Positions 21,094 through 31,300 of a stretch of DNA of 64,000 nt are shown here, in pieces (position 1 is the first letter of the stretch; every line of letters starts with the position of its first letter). Origin of the DNA: Rapana venosa. Lineage: Eukaryota > Mollusca > Gastropoda > Neogastropoda > Muricidae. Both the position numbers and the translations under genes were made by a program. The notes under the pieces were generated by a model. The model made no database searches. It saw nothing but the letters and a program-made list of their open reading frames with translations, and was not told the DNA's origin. Location of the stretch: positions 2,150,476 to 2,214,475 of the forward strand of contig CM054145.1 of the NCBI GenBank assembly GCA_028751875.1. The letters run 5' to 3'.

Positions 21094-21815
21094 TTCATCG
21101 TCTGGGACAGCCACTCTGATTCATACGTCTCTGCCACAGCCACTCTGATTATACAGTCTCTGCCACAGCCACTCTGATTCATAGTCTCTGGCACGCCACT
21201 CCGAATCATACAGTCTATGGCACAGCTACTCTGATTCATACAGTCTCTGGCACAGCTACCCGATTCATAGTTCCGGCACAGCTACTCTGATTCATACAGT
21301 CTCCGCACAGCTACTCTGATTCATACAGTCTCCGGCACAGCTACTCTTGATTCATACAGTCTCTGGCACAGCTACTCTGATCCCTACAGTCTCTGGCACA
21401 GCTACTCTGTTTTATACGTCTCTGGCACAGCCATGCTTGATTCATACAGTCTCTGGCACAGCCATGCTGATTCATACAGTCTGTGGCACAGCCACTCTGA
21501 TTCATACAGTCTCTGGCACAGCTACTCTGATTCATACAGTCTGGCACAGCTACTCTGATTCATACAGTCTCTGGCACAGCCACTCTGATTCATACAGTCT
21601 CTGGCACAGCCACTCTGATTCATACAGTCTCTGGCACAGCCACTCTGATTCATACAGTCTGGCACAGCCACTCTGATTCATACAGTCTCTGGCACAGCCA
21701 CTCTGATTCATACAGTCTCTGGCACAGCTACACTGATTCATACAGTCTCTGGCACAGCTACACTGATTCATACAGTCTCTGGCACAGCTACACTGATTCA
21801 TACAGTCTCTGGCAC
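21094..21815. repeat. Array 3: 30-bp minisatellite, about 24 copies (A)
   Basis: Unit 'ctactctgattcatacagtc' + 'tctggcacag', with common C-C-A-C and A-C-A-C variants at the third to sixth bases. Thirty is a multiple of three, so long frames appear on both strands ('CARDCMNQSG', 'HSDSYSLW'). They are repeat artefacts. Some units are short by one to four bases. Confidence 0.95.
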
Positions 21816-21942
21816 ACAGTAGGACGGATATACCCCACACTTAAAGCTCAGCAGTTTATGAACCCTACCAAATCACTGACTTTTGTTTTTCTCAATGTAC
21901 CCTAGCCGTTTGTCATGGGGGTGGATGCAGGAGAAGGAACCA

Positions 21943-21973
21943 GCGCGCGCGCGCACACACACACACACACACA
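21943..21973. repeat. (CG)n(CA)n alternating tract (A)
   Basis: Alternating purine-pyrimidine run 'gcgcgcgcgc' then 'acacac', a sequence type able to form Z-DNA. Copy B: 48449-48480. Confidence 0.8.
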
Positions 21974-22093
21974 GCCTCCATGCATGTTACTGCCAGTGCA
22001 GCACATATGTAGGTCTGTCTACACATACATCGATAAATACACATGGATAAAAAACATTTCTTAAAATTTAAAAAACAGATCTTTGTTTTCAGT

Positions 22094-22475
22094 GGATCGG
22101 TGGTCTAGCGGTAGTGCACCTGCCTAGAAAGCGAAAAGTTCAAAGTGTGCGGTGGTTCCATCCCATTTGGGGCCGGAACTTTTCCCCCCATCCAATAACC
22201 ACGAGTGGTGGTTCTGGGTGCTAGTCATTTAGATGAAACATAAACTAGCGTATTGTCTAAAACCCATTGCAACAAGAGAGTTTGTCCCTTGGGAAAATTT
22301 TGTTAAAAAAGCAACTCTAGTGGGATCAAATACAGTTGCAGACAGGAAAAGAAAAAATAAATGGGTGGCGCTGCTCTTGTGGAGACGTTCTCTTCCTGGG
22401 GAGAGCAGCCTGAATTTGATGCAGAGAGATCTGCCCTGACTTAAAACAGTATAAAATAAAATTAAAATAAAATTT
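22094..22475 (+). mobile_element. SINE-B copy, near full length (A)
   Basis: The tRNA-like head starts at 22094 with A box 'tggtctagcgg' (fits TRGYNNAGYGG). A modified B box 'ggttccatccc' follows. Body landmarks are 'aagcgaaaag', 'accacgagtggtgg', 'gcaacaagagag', 'gggtggcgctgctcttgtgg', 'ctggggagagcagcctgaat' and a tail rich in 'aaataaaatt'. The same family in reverse is at 23769-24150. Head position and tail make this a tRNA-derived SINE. Its LINE partner is not identified. Confidence 0.8.
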
Positions 22476-22559
22476 TTCTGTTGGACTATCCAACAGAGAA
22501 GTGGAGTTTTCCTTAGTCTGTAACCACCACCACATGCCTACCTGTGTGTGTGTGTGCAG

Positions 22560-22642
22560 GGATGCTGGCTGTCTGTCCCTCAGCTCCAGTCCTGAGACAG
22601 AGGAACACCTCCCTTCTCCCTGCAGACAGCACACAGCACAAG
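22560..22642 (+). other. Candidate exon E4 (A)
   Basis: 83 nt after a TG-rich tract ending 'tgtgtgcag|G' and before the donor-like 'CACAAG|gtggac'. With one incoming base completing a codon it reads 27 codons including 'LSSSPETEEHLPSP' and 'CRQHTAQ', leaving one base. The incoming phase fits E3 and the outgoing phase fits E5. The last 14 nt belong to array 4, so the donor is repeated in every array unit. Function unknown. The tract could be non-coding. Confidence 0.25.
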
Positions 22643-23250
22643 GTGGACATCAAGACCTGTGGACAAACAGCACACAGCACAAGGAGGACATCAAGACTGT
22701 GGACACACAGCACAAGGTGGACATCAAGACCTGTGGACACACAGCACACAGCACAAGGAGGACATCAAGACTGTGGACACACAGCACAAGGTGGACATCA
22801 AGACCTGTGGACACACAGCACACAGAGGACATCAAGACCTGTGGACACACAGCACACAGCACAAGGAGGACATCAAGACCTGTGGACAAACAGCACACAG
22901 CACAAGGAGGACATCAAGACCTGTGGACACACAGCACACAGCACAAGGTGGACATCAAGACCTGTGGACACACAGCACACAGCACAAGGAGGACATCAAG
23001 ACCTGTGGACACACAGCACACAGCACAAGGAGGACATCAAGACTGTGGACACACAGCACACAGCACAAGGAGGACATCAAGACCTGTGGACAAACAGCAC
23101 ACAGCACAAGGAGGACATCAAGACTGTGGACACACAGCACAAGGTGGACATCAAGACCTGTGGACACACAGCACAAGGTGGACATCAAGACCTGTGGACA
23201 CACAGCACAAGGTGGACATCAAGACTGTGGACAAACAGCACACACAAGGC
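22629..23250. repeat. Array 4: 30-39-bp minisatellite, about 18 copies (A)
   Basis: Units of 'cacagcacaaggtggacatc' + 'aagacctgtgga', some with an extra 'acagcacac' and some with 'aggagg' in place of 'aggtgg'. T is scarce on the plus strand, so all three forward frames are stop-free for over 600 bp. That is a composition effect, not evidence of a gene. Copy B (49138-49735) has many indels. Confidence 0.95.
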
Positions 23251-23340
23251 ATGGCATTGTATTGTCCAGCCTTTCATTCTGTCTGTACTGCTTGTTAATG
23301 ACCACTACTCTACCATACCCCCTACTTACTCAGGTATGAG

Positions 23341-23347
23341 TGAGTGA

Positions 23348-23392
<45 letters not shown>

Positions 23393-23403
23393 CGTGTGTG
23401 TGT
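23341..23403. repeat. (TG)n microsatellite (A)
   Basis: A 'gagtgagtgagt' start changes into about 20 TG units. Copy B is near 49826-49890. Confidence 0.9.
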
Positions 23404-23676
23404 AGATATGCAAGGTTCATACAGGCATCAAAAGGCCAAAATGAAGGAGTGGCATTTGTTTAGGGACCTCACTACATATTTGAAGGCCCTGAGAGGACAA
23501 CTTAATGCTTCATGACACGCACTTTACCTCAGGTTTACTTGTAGCTTTACAACTAACTCACTTGTAAGTACAGGATTATGAAGCTGACCAATTGTAGGAC
23601 AAAGAAGTCTTGATGCAGTGCTTGCAGCAGAATCAGATGACAAGTATTTGACAGACATTACAGCTGATGATTTTCA

Positions 23677-23768
23677 GGGAGACAGGATAGCTCAGTGGTC
23701 AGAGCACTTGCTTTCCCCAATAAGGGTTAAGCAGCATTCAGCGTGGTTACCATGTGGATGGGTGACCG
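23677..23768 (+). mobile_element. Chimeric tRNA-5S rRNA SINE head (A)
   Basis: The first half is tRNA-like: 'ggatagctcagtggtcagag' contains a perfect A box (TAGCTCAGTGG). From 23724 the sequence is 5S rRNA-like: 'gttaagcagc' (5S box A), a middle block with 'tggtta', and 'tggatgggtgaccg' (5S box C) at 23755-23768. This is the type 1 internal promoter region of a 5S gene joined to the 5' half of a tRNA. SINE-B in reverse orientation follows immediately, so the element is interrupted there. The degraded counterpart is at 50149-50232. Confidence 0.7.
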
Positions 23769-24150
23769 TTTATTTATTTATACCACTTTAAGTCACGGCA
23801 GATTTCTCTGTGCGAAATTCGGGCTGCTCTCCCCTGGGAGAGCGCGTTGCCACAAGAGCAGCGCCACCCTTTTTTTTTCCTTTTTTCCTGTCTGCAACAG
23901 TATTTGTTTCCCTATCAGAGTGGCTTTTTTCTAAGAATTTTGCCAGGGACAACTCTCTTTGTTGCCGTGGTTCTTTTTCGTGCATAAATAATTATGTGCA
24001 ACAAAAACGGGGCCTCGGTTTATCGTCTCATCCGAAAGGGCTAGCGCCCAGACCACCACTCATGGTCTAATGGGTGGGGAAAAAGTTTCGGGTCCAAAAC
24101 CGGATACGAAAACCACACACACTTCCGACCCGGACTTTCGCTTTCTAGAC
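23769..24150 (-). mobile_element. SINE-B copy inserted in the tRNA-5S element (A)
   Basis: Starts on plus with the reversed tail 'tttatttatttataccac' and ends with the reversed head 'gactttcgctttctaga'. It lacks the first 25 or so bases of the tRNA head. Internal landmarks mirror 22094-22475 ('agcagcgccaccc', 'gtgttcgaaatt'-like region, 'accaccactcatggtc'). Several homopolymers are inflated compared with copy B (50233-50602). Confidence 0.8.
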
Positions 24151-24360
24151 AAAGGGGTTTGCATGCCTTGGCTTCAGTTACAGTCCCCCAGTTCACCCAG
24201 CTGTAAATGGGTACTGCCCTCTTTTCCCGGTCATGGGAAATAAGGCAGCGATGGAGGGGGAGATAGGTGCCCCCCTCACTATGCTGGACCCTGGAGAAGC
24301 TGAGGTCTCTGACATCTTGCTCCCTAACGACTGCATAGGTTATGGGAACACCTTTACCTT
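24151..24360 (+). mobile_element. Probable rest of the tRNA-5S SINE (A)
   Basis: Contains 'cccagctgtaaatgggtac', a phrase I associate with conserved SINE bodies, followed by 'cggtcatgggaaataaggc'. It lies on the far side of the SINE-B insertion from the 5S-like head, so the two are probably one element. A consensus from elsewhere would be needed to prove it. Confidence 0.35.
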
Positions 24361-24364
24361 ACAG

Positions 24365-24768
24365 CTGATGATGAAGACTGCAGTTCTGAAGATGAAGTTG
24401 TCCTGGTGGTGGTGATGAAGATTGAAGTCCTGGTGATGATGAAGACTGAAGTCCTGGTGATGGTGAAGACTGAAGTCCTGGTGATGATGAAGACTGAAGT
24501 CCTGGTGATGATGAAGAATGAAGTCCTGGCGATGATGAAGACTGAAGTCCTGGCGATGATGAAGACTGAAGTCCTGGCGATGATGAAGACTGAAGTCCTG
24601 ACGATGATGAAGACTGAAGTCCTGGCGATGATGAAGACTGAAGTCCTGGTGATGATGAAGACTGAAGTCCTGGTGATGATGAAGACTGAAGTCCTGGCGA
24701 TGGTGAAGACTGAAGTCCTGGTGATGATGAAGACTGAAGTCCTGGCAATGAAGAAGTCCTTGCAGTAA
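24365..24768 (+). other. Candidate terminal exon E5 running through array 5 (A)
   Basis: An excellent acceptor 'cctttaccttacag' ends at 24364. With one incoming base the frame reads 'ADDEDCSSEDEVVL' and stays open through 24-bp units (8-residue repeats of MMKTEVLV type) to TAA at 24766-24768. AATAAA overlaps the stop at 24767. Array frames are open on both strands because 24 is divisible by three, so only the first 13 codons carry weight. In copy B a one-base loss near 51122 breaks the frame. Confidence 0.25.
24395..24755. repeat. Array 5: 24-bp minisatellite, about 15 copies (A)
   Basis: Unit 'gatgatgaagactgaagtcc' + 'tggt' with 'tggc' variants. Minus-strand readings give 'SSSSPGLQ' and 'HHQDFSLH' repeats. 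It shares 'gatgatgaagtcctggt'-type words with the array at 63280-63710, outside the duplicated segment. Confidence 0.95.
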
Positions 24769-24769
24769 T

Positions 24770-25440
24770 AAAGACCTAAATTTCCCAGCAGATGTCAAAT
24801 CTATTACTGATAGATCAATACACAGATTATTAGCCACAAACTATATGACCATCTTAAGGCCATGATTTTTTTTTTAATGGACAATTAAACAAATTGTATA
24901 ATTGGAAATTAATTTCAAATTCAATATAATGTGTATTTTTCTTATGTGTGGCCTCAGTTGCATGCAGGTCATGGAGCACCATCTTTTTTCTTTGTTTTTT
25001 TTTTTTTTTTTGGGGGGGGTCTTTCTCTTTCCCCCCCCCCCCTTTTTTTTTTTTTTAAGTGAGTGCTTCACACGCCTCTCTTCATTGGCCAAGAAAACCC
25101 AAAAAGAAACAAACAAAAAAAAACCTCAACCCCTGACTTTTTTTTTTTTTTTTTTTTGGGGGGGGGGTTTTCCTTTTTTCCCCTCTTCTTTTTTACATGA
25201 ACCAACCTTTCTCTCTTATCTTACCTACTGTCTGGAGCAATAACTGCCCCAGTGTGAACTGCTGCCTGTGTTCTATTGATATTCAGCTGCAGCTGACAAT
25301 CGCCTGGGTTTATAGTTGCCCTAGTGTGGGCTGTTGCCTGCGTTTCTAAACGTGTGGAGGAGTGATTTACATCCGTCTGGGTTTAGTGTTTGCTCTAGTG
25401 TATGTGTGGTGATGTTAACTTTCCATTCTTTCATCCATTT
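24770..25440. other. Homopolymer-rich spacer with G/C hairpin (A)
   Basis: A T-run leads into eight Gs (25012-25019), an 11-nt loop and twelve Cs (25031-25042), then more Ts. A second T-run then G-run occurs at 25139-25170. A 30-codon open segment (NKDLNFPADVKSITDRS) follows 'ccttgcag' at 24756-24765 but overlaps the E5 stop. No gene is supported. Confidence 0.45.
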
Positions 25441-25446
25441 TCATAC

Positions 25447-25590
25447 TCATTTAAAAATGATAATAATAATATAATAATAATAATAATAAATGGAACTTAT
25501 ATAGCACAATATCTTGCAAAGACAAATCAAAGCGCATGCATTCAACCTAATCTTACACGGTCATACAATCAATGATAAATAATAATAACT
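25447..25590 (-). mobile_element. LINE-2-type 3' end fragment (A)
   Basis: AAT-rich tail followed by 'aaatggaacttatatagcac', 'aatatcttgcaaagacaaat' and 'cttacacggtcatac', matching the LINE-2 3' end in reverse. No coding part. Confidence 0.75.
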
Positions 25591-25739
25591 TGTCATGCCC
25601 TTTCCCTAGTTCCCTAACGAAGAAAGTTGAATCCTTTACATAGATTACCTAAAACCTTTTCTTAAATTTTTTCATCCTCATCACCATTATCATCACACCA
25701 CCATCATCATCTAATATCACTTTGGGCAAAGATATGTGG

Positions 25740-25825
25740 AACACAGACACACACACACACATGCACGCACGCACTCATGTCCCCCCCCCACACACACACA
25801 AACACGCACGCACTCACACACAATC
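25740..25825. repeat. (CA)n-rich tract with C-run (A)
   Basis: Interrupted CA/CG dinucleotides and a run of 9 Cs at 25781-25789. Confidence 0.8.
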
Positions 25826-25840
25826 CCAATCGCAATCCCA

Positions 25841-25965
25841 TGACCCAGGTCTGAATCCTGTTCAAGAGGATTTCCCCTCCGGAGAAGACATCAGTTCAGA
25901 CTCTGCTTTGTCCTCCGGATAAGACTATAAACCGAGGCCCCATGTGCGCCCTCACGCAGAACATC
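25841..25965 (+). mobile_element. SINE-A 5' half, A box missing (A)
   Basis: 'gacccaggtctgaatcctgt' (B-box region), 'agaggatttcccctccgg', 'taagactataaaccgaggcc'. It ends near 'cgcagaacatc'. Copy B: 52284-52415. Confidence 0.75.
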
Positions 25966-26149
25966 TTTTTTTCCCCACATCATTCACACATTCTTTTTTT
26001 TAAATCACATCATTCACATAGCCACTGTCTTTTATACATGATACATTCTTTTTTTTTCAGTACTCTTTCTTTTGAACGATTAAAGAATGTATAAACATAT
26101 CTGAGAGAAAAAATAATGTTACAGACTAATTTTTACTAGATTTTACCCT

Positions 26150-26919
26150 GTTGACATCTTTTTATTTAGTCACAGACAATTAAGTTGACAGTAATACGTA
26201 ATTTCAGTTGACAGTAATTTTCTCAGCTGTGCTTCTTGTTCAAAAACCACCTGGTATTGTAGATTCGGTCTTTTTGATCTTACTAATACACATTTTTCCA
26301 AGCGAGATAATGTTGTTGATCCAACGATTTGTTTCAGTTAGTTCCTTTGGATTATAGCCAAACAGAATGTCAGTGACTGACATGAAGGTTTTTACCAGTG
26401 ACAGACAAGAGAGTGTTGTCAATATACGTCCAAAAACGTTTTACAGATGGACATTCATAAAAGAAATGATCAATGAAATCATTATGGTTGAGCAGTAGTA
26501 AACAAAACACAGAATCAGATATACCCATTTTATGTAGCAAAAATATTAGTTGGATACAGGTTGTGCAGTATTTTCCATTGCAGCTCTTTTTAGTCTTACT
26601 TCATTTTTGCAATCTTGGATAAGCCATACATGTTTGGTCAAGCGATAAAGTCAAGTTTTCTGTGCCAGAAATCAACTGCATGGGGTGTAAAAAAAATTCA
26701 GTGCATTTTTTTCCCATTAGATGGTGTTTAATTTGCTTTGGTTTGGCATCAAATTTGCCTGCTTCTATAGCTCTATTCTGTTCCTCTAAAAAGACTATCG
26801 TTACCTCGGTAATTGTATCAACCCATGGTCTAGGGATTGCGTTTATGAGTGCCAAGTACTGAAATAGTGTTATTGCCTTGTGTCTTTTGAATATCAATAA
26901 TAGTGAAATTATGGGAGTC
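26150..26919 (-). mobile_element. LINE-6 3' part (A)
   Basis: The minus strand encodes the C-terminal region of an L1/Tx1-type LINE: 'FQYLALINAIPRPWVD' near 26840, then 'FMSVTDILFGYNPKELTETN' and 'WINNIISLGKMCISKIKK' near 26300. Frames are broken several times. Its 5' continuation is not adjacent; it lies at 55863-57895 beyond the inserted LINE-3. Confidence 0.7.
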
Positions 26920-27622
26920 CTTTTTTACACTTTGCTAAAGCTTTTGACATTAAAAGCCACTCTCTCATAAAAAAATTAAAATGCTACAGAATTTCCAACC
27001 AAGCATTATCATTTTTAGATTCATTTCTCAGTAATCGTCAACAGCTTGTTGAAATCAGGCCCAGGAGATCAACCTTGTTACCTGTGATATATGGTATTTC
27101 CCCAGGGATCAATTGCTAGGACCATTCTTTTCTCTATTATATTTTTGACCTACCTCTGCATATTCATGGTTCATGTGAAATGTTTGCTGATGATACATCA
27201 ATTCAATGGGACAACAGTGATCTTAACCAGCTTGTGAATGATATGCAGGCAGATATCAATAAACTTATTGCATGGACAGAACTCAATCATGTGTCTCTTA
27301 ATTCAAGCAAAACAAAATGTATGTAAAACAACTCGGCGAAAAAGTTTTCCATTCACCCCAATATCTATCCAAGGACAAAAAATTGAAGAAGTTGTTTCAC
27401 ACAAAGTACTAGGTGCAGTAACTGACAATGATTTATCTTGGTCAGAACACATAGCCACTTTAGGAAAATGAATCTCAGTAAGACTACATCAACTTAGAAA
27501 AATCAAACATTTTGTAAACCTACAATCATGAAAACTATTCTTTCATGCACATATTCTATCTCTTATTAGTTATGTTTCAACCTTATGGGAAAGTGCTAGT
27601 GAAACAAACCTAAAGCATATAA
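26920..27622 (+). mobile_element. LINE-3 RT part (A)
   Basis: A 5'-truncated LINE beginning just before RT motif A (KAFDIKSHSLIKKLKC). It continues with 'LDSFLSNRQQLVEI'-type sequence, 'GDQPCY', a diverged glycine block, and 'KIEEVVSHKVLGAVTDNDL' and 'WSEHIATL'. Copy A is closer to intact than copy B here. It ends at the SINE-C insertion. Confidence 0.75.
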
Positions 27623-27866
27623 GTAAAAAAAGTATGTTCTTTCGATCCAGAAGGACCATAGAGCCGGAGCTTATCCCGGTTTCTGAAGCGTTAAGCGAAC
27701 TAATGGTTTTTCATCACCCCTGTGACAGGACGCTAGTCTGTCGCCAGATACTTCCCCAGCAGAGCTGGTACCCACTTGTACACCTGGGTGGAGTGAGGAA
27801 AGTAGGAGTAAAATGTCTTTCCCAAGGACACAACACTGAGCCCAGCGGTTTGAACCCGACCCGGAC
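27623..27866 (-). mobile_element. SINE-C, cut by the assembly gap (A)
   Basis: Same element as 54023-54309. The tRNA-like head is missing because the sequence runs into Ns. The last bases before the gap are already corrupted relative to copy B. Confidence 0.75.
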
Positions 27867-28366
27867 NNNNNNNNNNNNNNNNNNNNNNNNNNNNNNNNNN
27901 NNNNNNNNNNNNNNNNNNNNNNNNNNNNNNNNNNNNNNNNNNNNNNNNNNNNNNNNNNNNNNNNNNNNNNNNNNNNNNNNNNNNNNNNNNNNNNNNNNNN
28001 NNNNNNNNNNNNNNNNNNNNNNNNNNNNNNNNNNNNNNNNNNNNNNNNNNNNNNNNNNNNNNNNNNNNNNNNNNNNNNNNNNNNNNNNNNNNNNNNNNNN
28101 NNNNNNNNNNNNNNNNNNNNNNNNNNNNNNNNNNNNNNNNNNNNNNNNNNNNNNNNNNNNNNNNNNNNNNNNNNNNNNNNNNNNNNNNNNNNNNNNNNNN
28201 NNNNNNNNNNNNNNNNNNNNNNNNNNNNNNNNNNNNNNNNNNNNNNNNNNNNNNNNNNNNNNNNNNNNNNNNNNNNNNNNNNNNNNNNNNNNNNNNNNNN
28301 NNNNNNNNNNNNNNNNNNNNNNNNNNNNNNNNNNNNNNNNNNNNNNNNNNNNNNNNNNNNNNNNNN
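27867..28366. other. Assembly gap, exactly 500 N
   Basis: A round-number N run, as placed by scaffolding software. The left and right edges are the end of copy A and the start of copy B of the same 26-kb sequence. Any open frame drawn across it is meaningless. Confidence 0.99.
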
Positions 28367-31300
28367 AAAATTTTGCATGCTTTTCACGACGGGAACAGTA
28401 TGGTTTTTTTCCTGTCTGACGTGACGGGAAGCAAATAACATGCACTTGGGGGGGGGGGAATTTTCAAATTTTTCCGGGGAATTTCTCATCCCAGGGGTTT
28501 CCCTTTTTCTGCGTGTTAAATGCATGTAGCAACGGACTGTTTTTCGTCCTTTTAAAAAAACCCGCCCCTCGCCACGTACAAGGTTGTGGGTGGGGGAAAG
28601 CGGGGGGCTCAAACAGGATGGAAACCCGGACTTTTTTTTTTCCAGGCGATCTATGCTTACTCCAGACCGCGATTGGGGGCTGAACCGGGCACAGCCACCC
28701 CTTCCTAATGGCTTTTTGCTGTGGGTATGTTCATGCCGCACATACCAGGGGCCCTAGAAAACCTACTGCCTCCTCTTTTGCGTGTTGTTGCAGGACTTTA
28801 AGGGGGGGGGCCACAACGTGCAATCCGGCCTAACACTACCCCTTAAACACCATCTAGCAGACTAAACCCACACCCTTTCCCCATTATAAATTTGGGTTTA
28901 AACATAAAGTTATTGCCCTTCCTACACAAACACACCACACCCCGCAGCACACCCCAACACAACGAAGCCCTAAAATAGACTTTAAAAAAATTCCTTCTTC
29001 CCACGAAGATGGAATGCAAAACACACCCCCTCTCTCTTTTTTTTAAAAAATAAAAAATGACTCAGCAAAAAGCACCACATAACACGGCCTTTATGTGGGA
29101 CAGGGCACCTTCAGAAAAAATTGTTCTTTCTCTTCAGCCGACTGATACACCCCTGTACAAAAAAGAAACATATTATAGAATAAAATTTTTTCCCAAAATT
29201 TTACGCAGGTATGCGCTGTATGGGCAACCCCCCCACACCCAATCCTCAGTGCCAACACTGCTCCTTGGAAAAGTCCTTGGAGGCAAAAACAAACCCCCCT
29301 TTTGAGATTTTCTCCCTTTGCGCCTGTCGGCAGCACTGTGTGGGGCTCGTGTTTGAGTGTGGATGTGTTTTGTTTTTCTGTTTCTTTCCAAAAAATTTTT
29401 ACTTTCTTGTTCAGTTTTCACCCGGTTATTTGGTCAGAAATTTTTTTCCCTTTTTTATCTAATTTTTGAGATTTTTTTGATTTAATTTTCATCTTGTTTG
29501 TTTGTAAAAAATTTGATTGGGACTTTAATTGTGTTTTACCTGATGTGCTGGTCTTTGTGCCCCCATTTTAATCTGACCTGCTGCGTTAAACAAATTGCAC
29601 GTGATTCACGAATGACACCCCCCCCATCAATCAAAGTCTAGTGTGTGTTTTTCCGCTACCATGGCAGGAGAGCCGCAGACATTAGACTATGCTCGCACTG
29701 AATTTTGTCAAAAAAAATACACGCTTCTTGATATTAAGGCGTATAAAACACTTGGCATTCATCGCCGCAAAACCAGGGGGAACGGGCGGGCTGCGTCATC
29801 GCCAGTGGGGGGGCTTCCCCCCCGGTCTCCCCCTTACCTCTGACTTTCATTTGTTCCCCCTGACAACGCTTTTTCCCCCATGTGCCGTCCACCCCCTTAG
29901 TGTTATGTTCTGTTGTTTGTGACTCTGTATGTTTTTTGTTTGATGAGATGATGTATATCATAGGTTTCAAAACCGAACCCCCTGATTGCCAGTTCTTCAC
30001 CATTTCTACTCCTGATTCCCATCAAAACTCTGTCTGTTCTTCGAGCCGCATCCCCCATCCCCTTCGTCCTTTCCTTTTTGGCTTGTCCAAATCCCATTTA
30101 TCTTCCCCTCTCCACCTCTTCAATTCCTTCAGTTTGTTTGTTAAATGTGCGTCTGTCTGCCCCAAAAAAAACCGACTACTTTTGTTTTCATCTCTGAAAA
30201 AACTTTGACTTAACCTTCCTCACAAACTTGGTTAAACAATGGCCTTTGAACAAAAATAAACAGTGACTCCGGTAAAAAAACTATTTCCCCCCCCCGACTC
30301 TCGAGGAGGGGGGATTGCCATCTTTTCCAAAGAACATTGGAAAGTCTCTTTCTTTAAACACCCCTTCAATTTTATGAATTTTTAAATTTGCGAAACAGTC
30401 TAACTACTGGCCACTCTTTCTATCTGCTGCTTTACCGTCCACCCCCCACCCTAAAAAAAACCTAACTATCTTTTTTCCCCAAGAATTCCAGTATCCTGAC
30501 CAACAGCCTCTCTCCAAAAAATTAAAATTTTTGGGTGACTTCAATTCCATTTCGAAACCGTCTTTCCAGATGTAAACGTTTTTCTCTTCTCGCCCAAAAC
30601 ATTCTCTCTTCAATGGTAACGAAGAAACGAAGATCTGTAATTTTTTTAGATGGCTGTTCTAATGTTTTTTAATTTGTCACATCTGTTTCTTTCACTGCAA
30701 ACGCATTTGATCATTCGCCATTTTTTTTCCATTTTAACATCAAAAACTGTCAGAAACTGGAAAAAGAAATATTTATCGTCGCAATTTAAGGCCTTAGACA
30801 TTCATACCTCTCTTCAAAAGCTTCCGAACTTTTTTCCCCAAAACCCCTTGACCACACTGACCTCTTGATCCTTATAAGTTAACATATTCTCCGCAAATGT
30901 TGATGAGCATGCCCCTCCTACGACCATCTCCTCCTGACGCCCCCTGTGCGCCATGGTATCCCCAAGACATCTTGTAGCGAAGGAAAAACCCCCCGGCAAC
31001 TGAACGGCAGTGGGGGAAGTAAAAAAACCGAAATAACCAAACGCTTTTCCGAAAAAAAATAAAAAAAAGAAAAAATCTTAATCCATTCAGAAAAGGACGA
31101 CTACTTTTCCAAGTTCTCTGTGTACCACCCAAAAAATCTTTTTTCCTCCCCTAAATCCCCTTTGGATTGCAAAAAAAAAATCTTCCCCAAAACACCCACA
31201 CCCTGTTGATTCCATAATTTTTGCCTTTTTCTCAGACAAAGTTCAAAAAACATACACTCCGATGGACAGATCAATTCCGCCTGCGCCCCCTGATCCCCCG

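Noticed and set aside
21341..21840. ORFs reading CARDCMNQSG, at first sight a Cys-rich secreted peptide
   Set aside because: Translation of the 30-bp array 3. There is no signal peptide or precursor structure, and units with small indels break the frame.
22094..22170. Possible tRNA gene
   Set aside because: A and B boxes are present, but acceptor and anticodon stems do not pair and a SINE body follows. The same holds for the heads at 54240-54309 and 62335-62410.
22501..23347. Forward ORFs of 226-267 codons in all three frames
   Set aside because: They are frames of array 4, whose T-poor unit lacks stops. Three simultaneous open frames argue against coding.
23724..23768. 5S rRNA gene
   Set aside because: Only the internal promoter part of 5S is present. 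Both ends of the 5S molecule are missing, so it is part of a SINE head.
24340..24837. 165-codon minus-strand ORF (HHQDFSLH repeats) and 129-codon SSSSPGLQ ORF
   Set aside because: Both are translations of the 24-bp array 5, which is open in several frames on both strands because its length is a multiple of three.
27634..28741. ORFs of 243-356 codons across the N run
   Set aside because: They consist mostly of gap characters and have no meaning.
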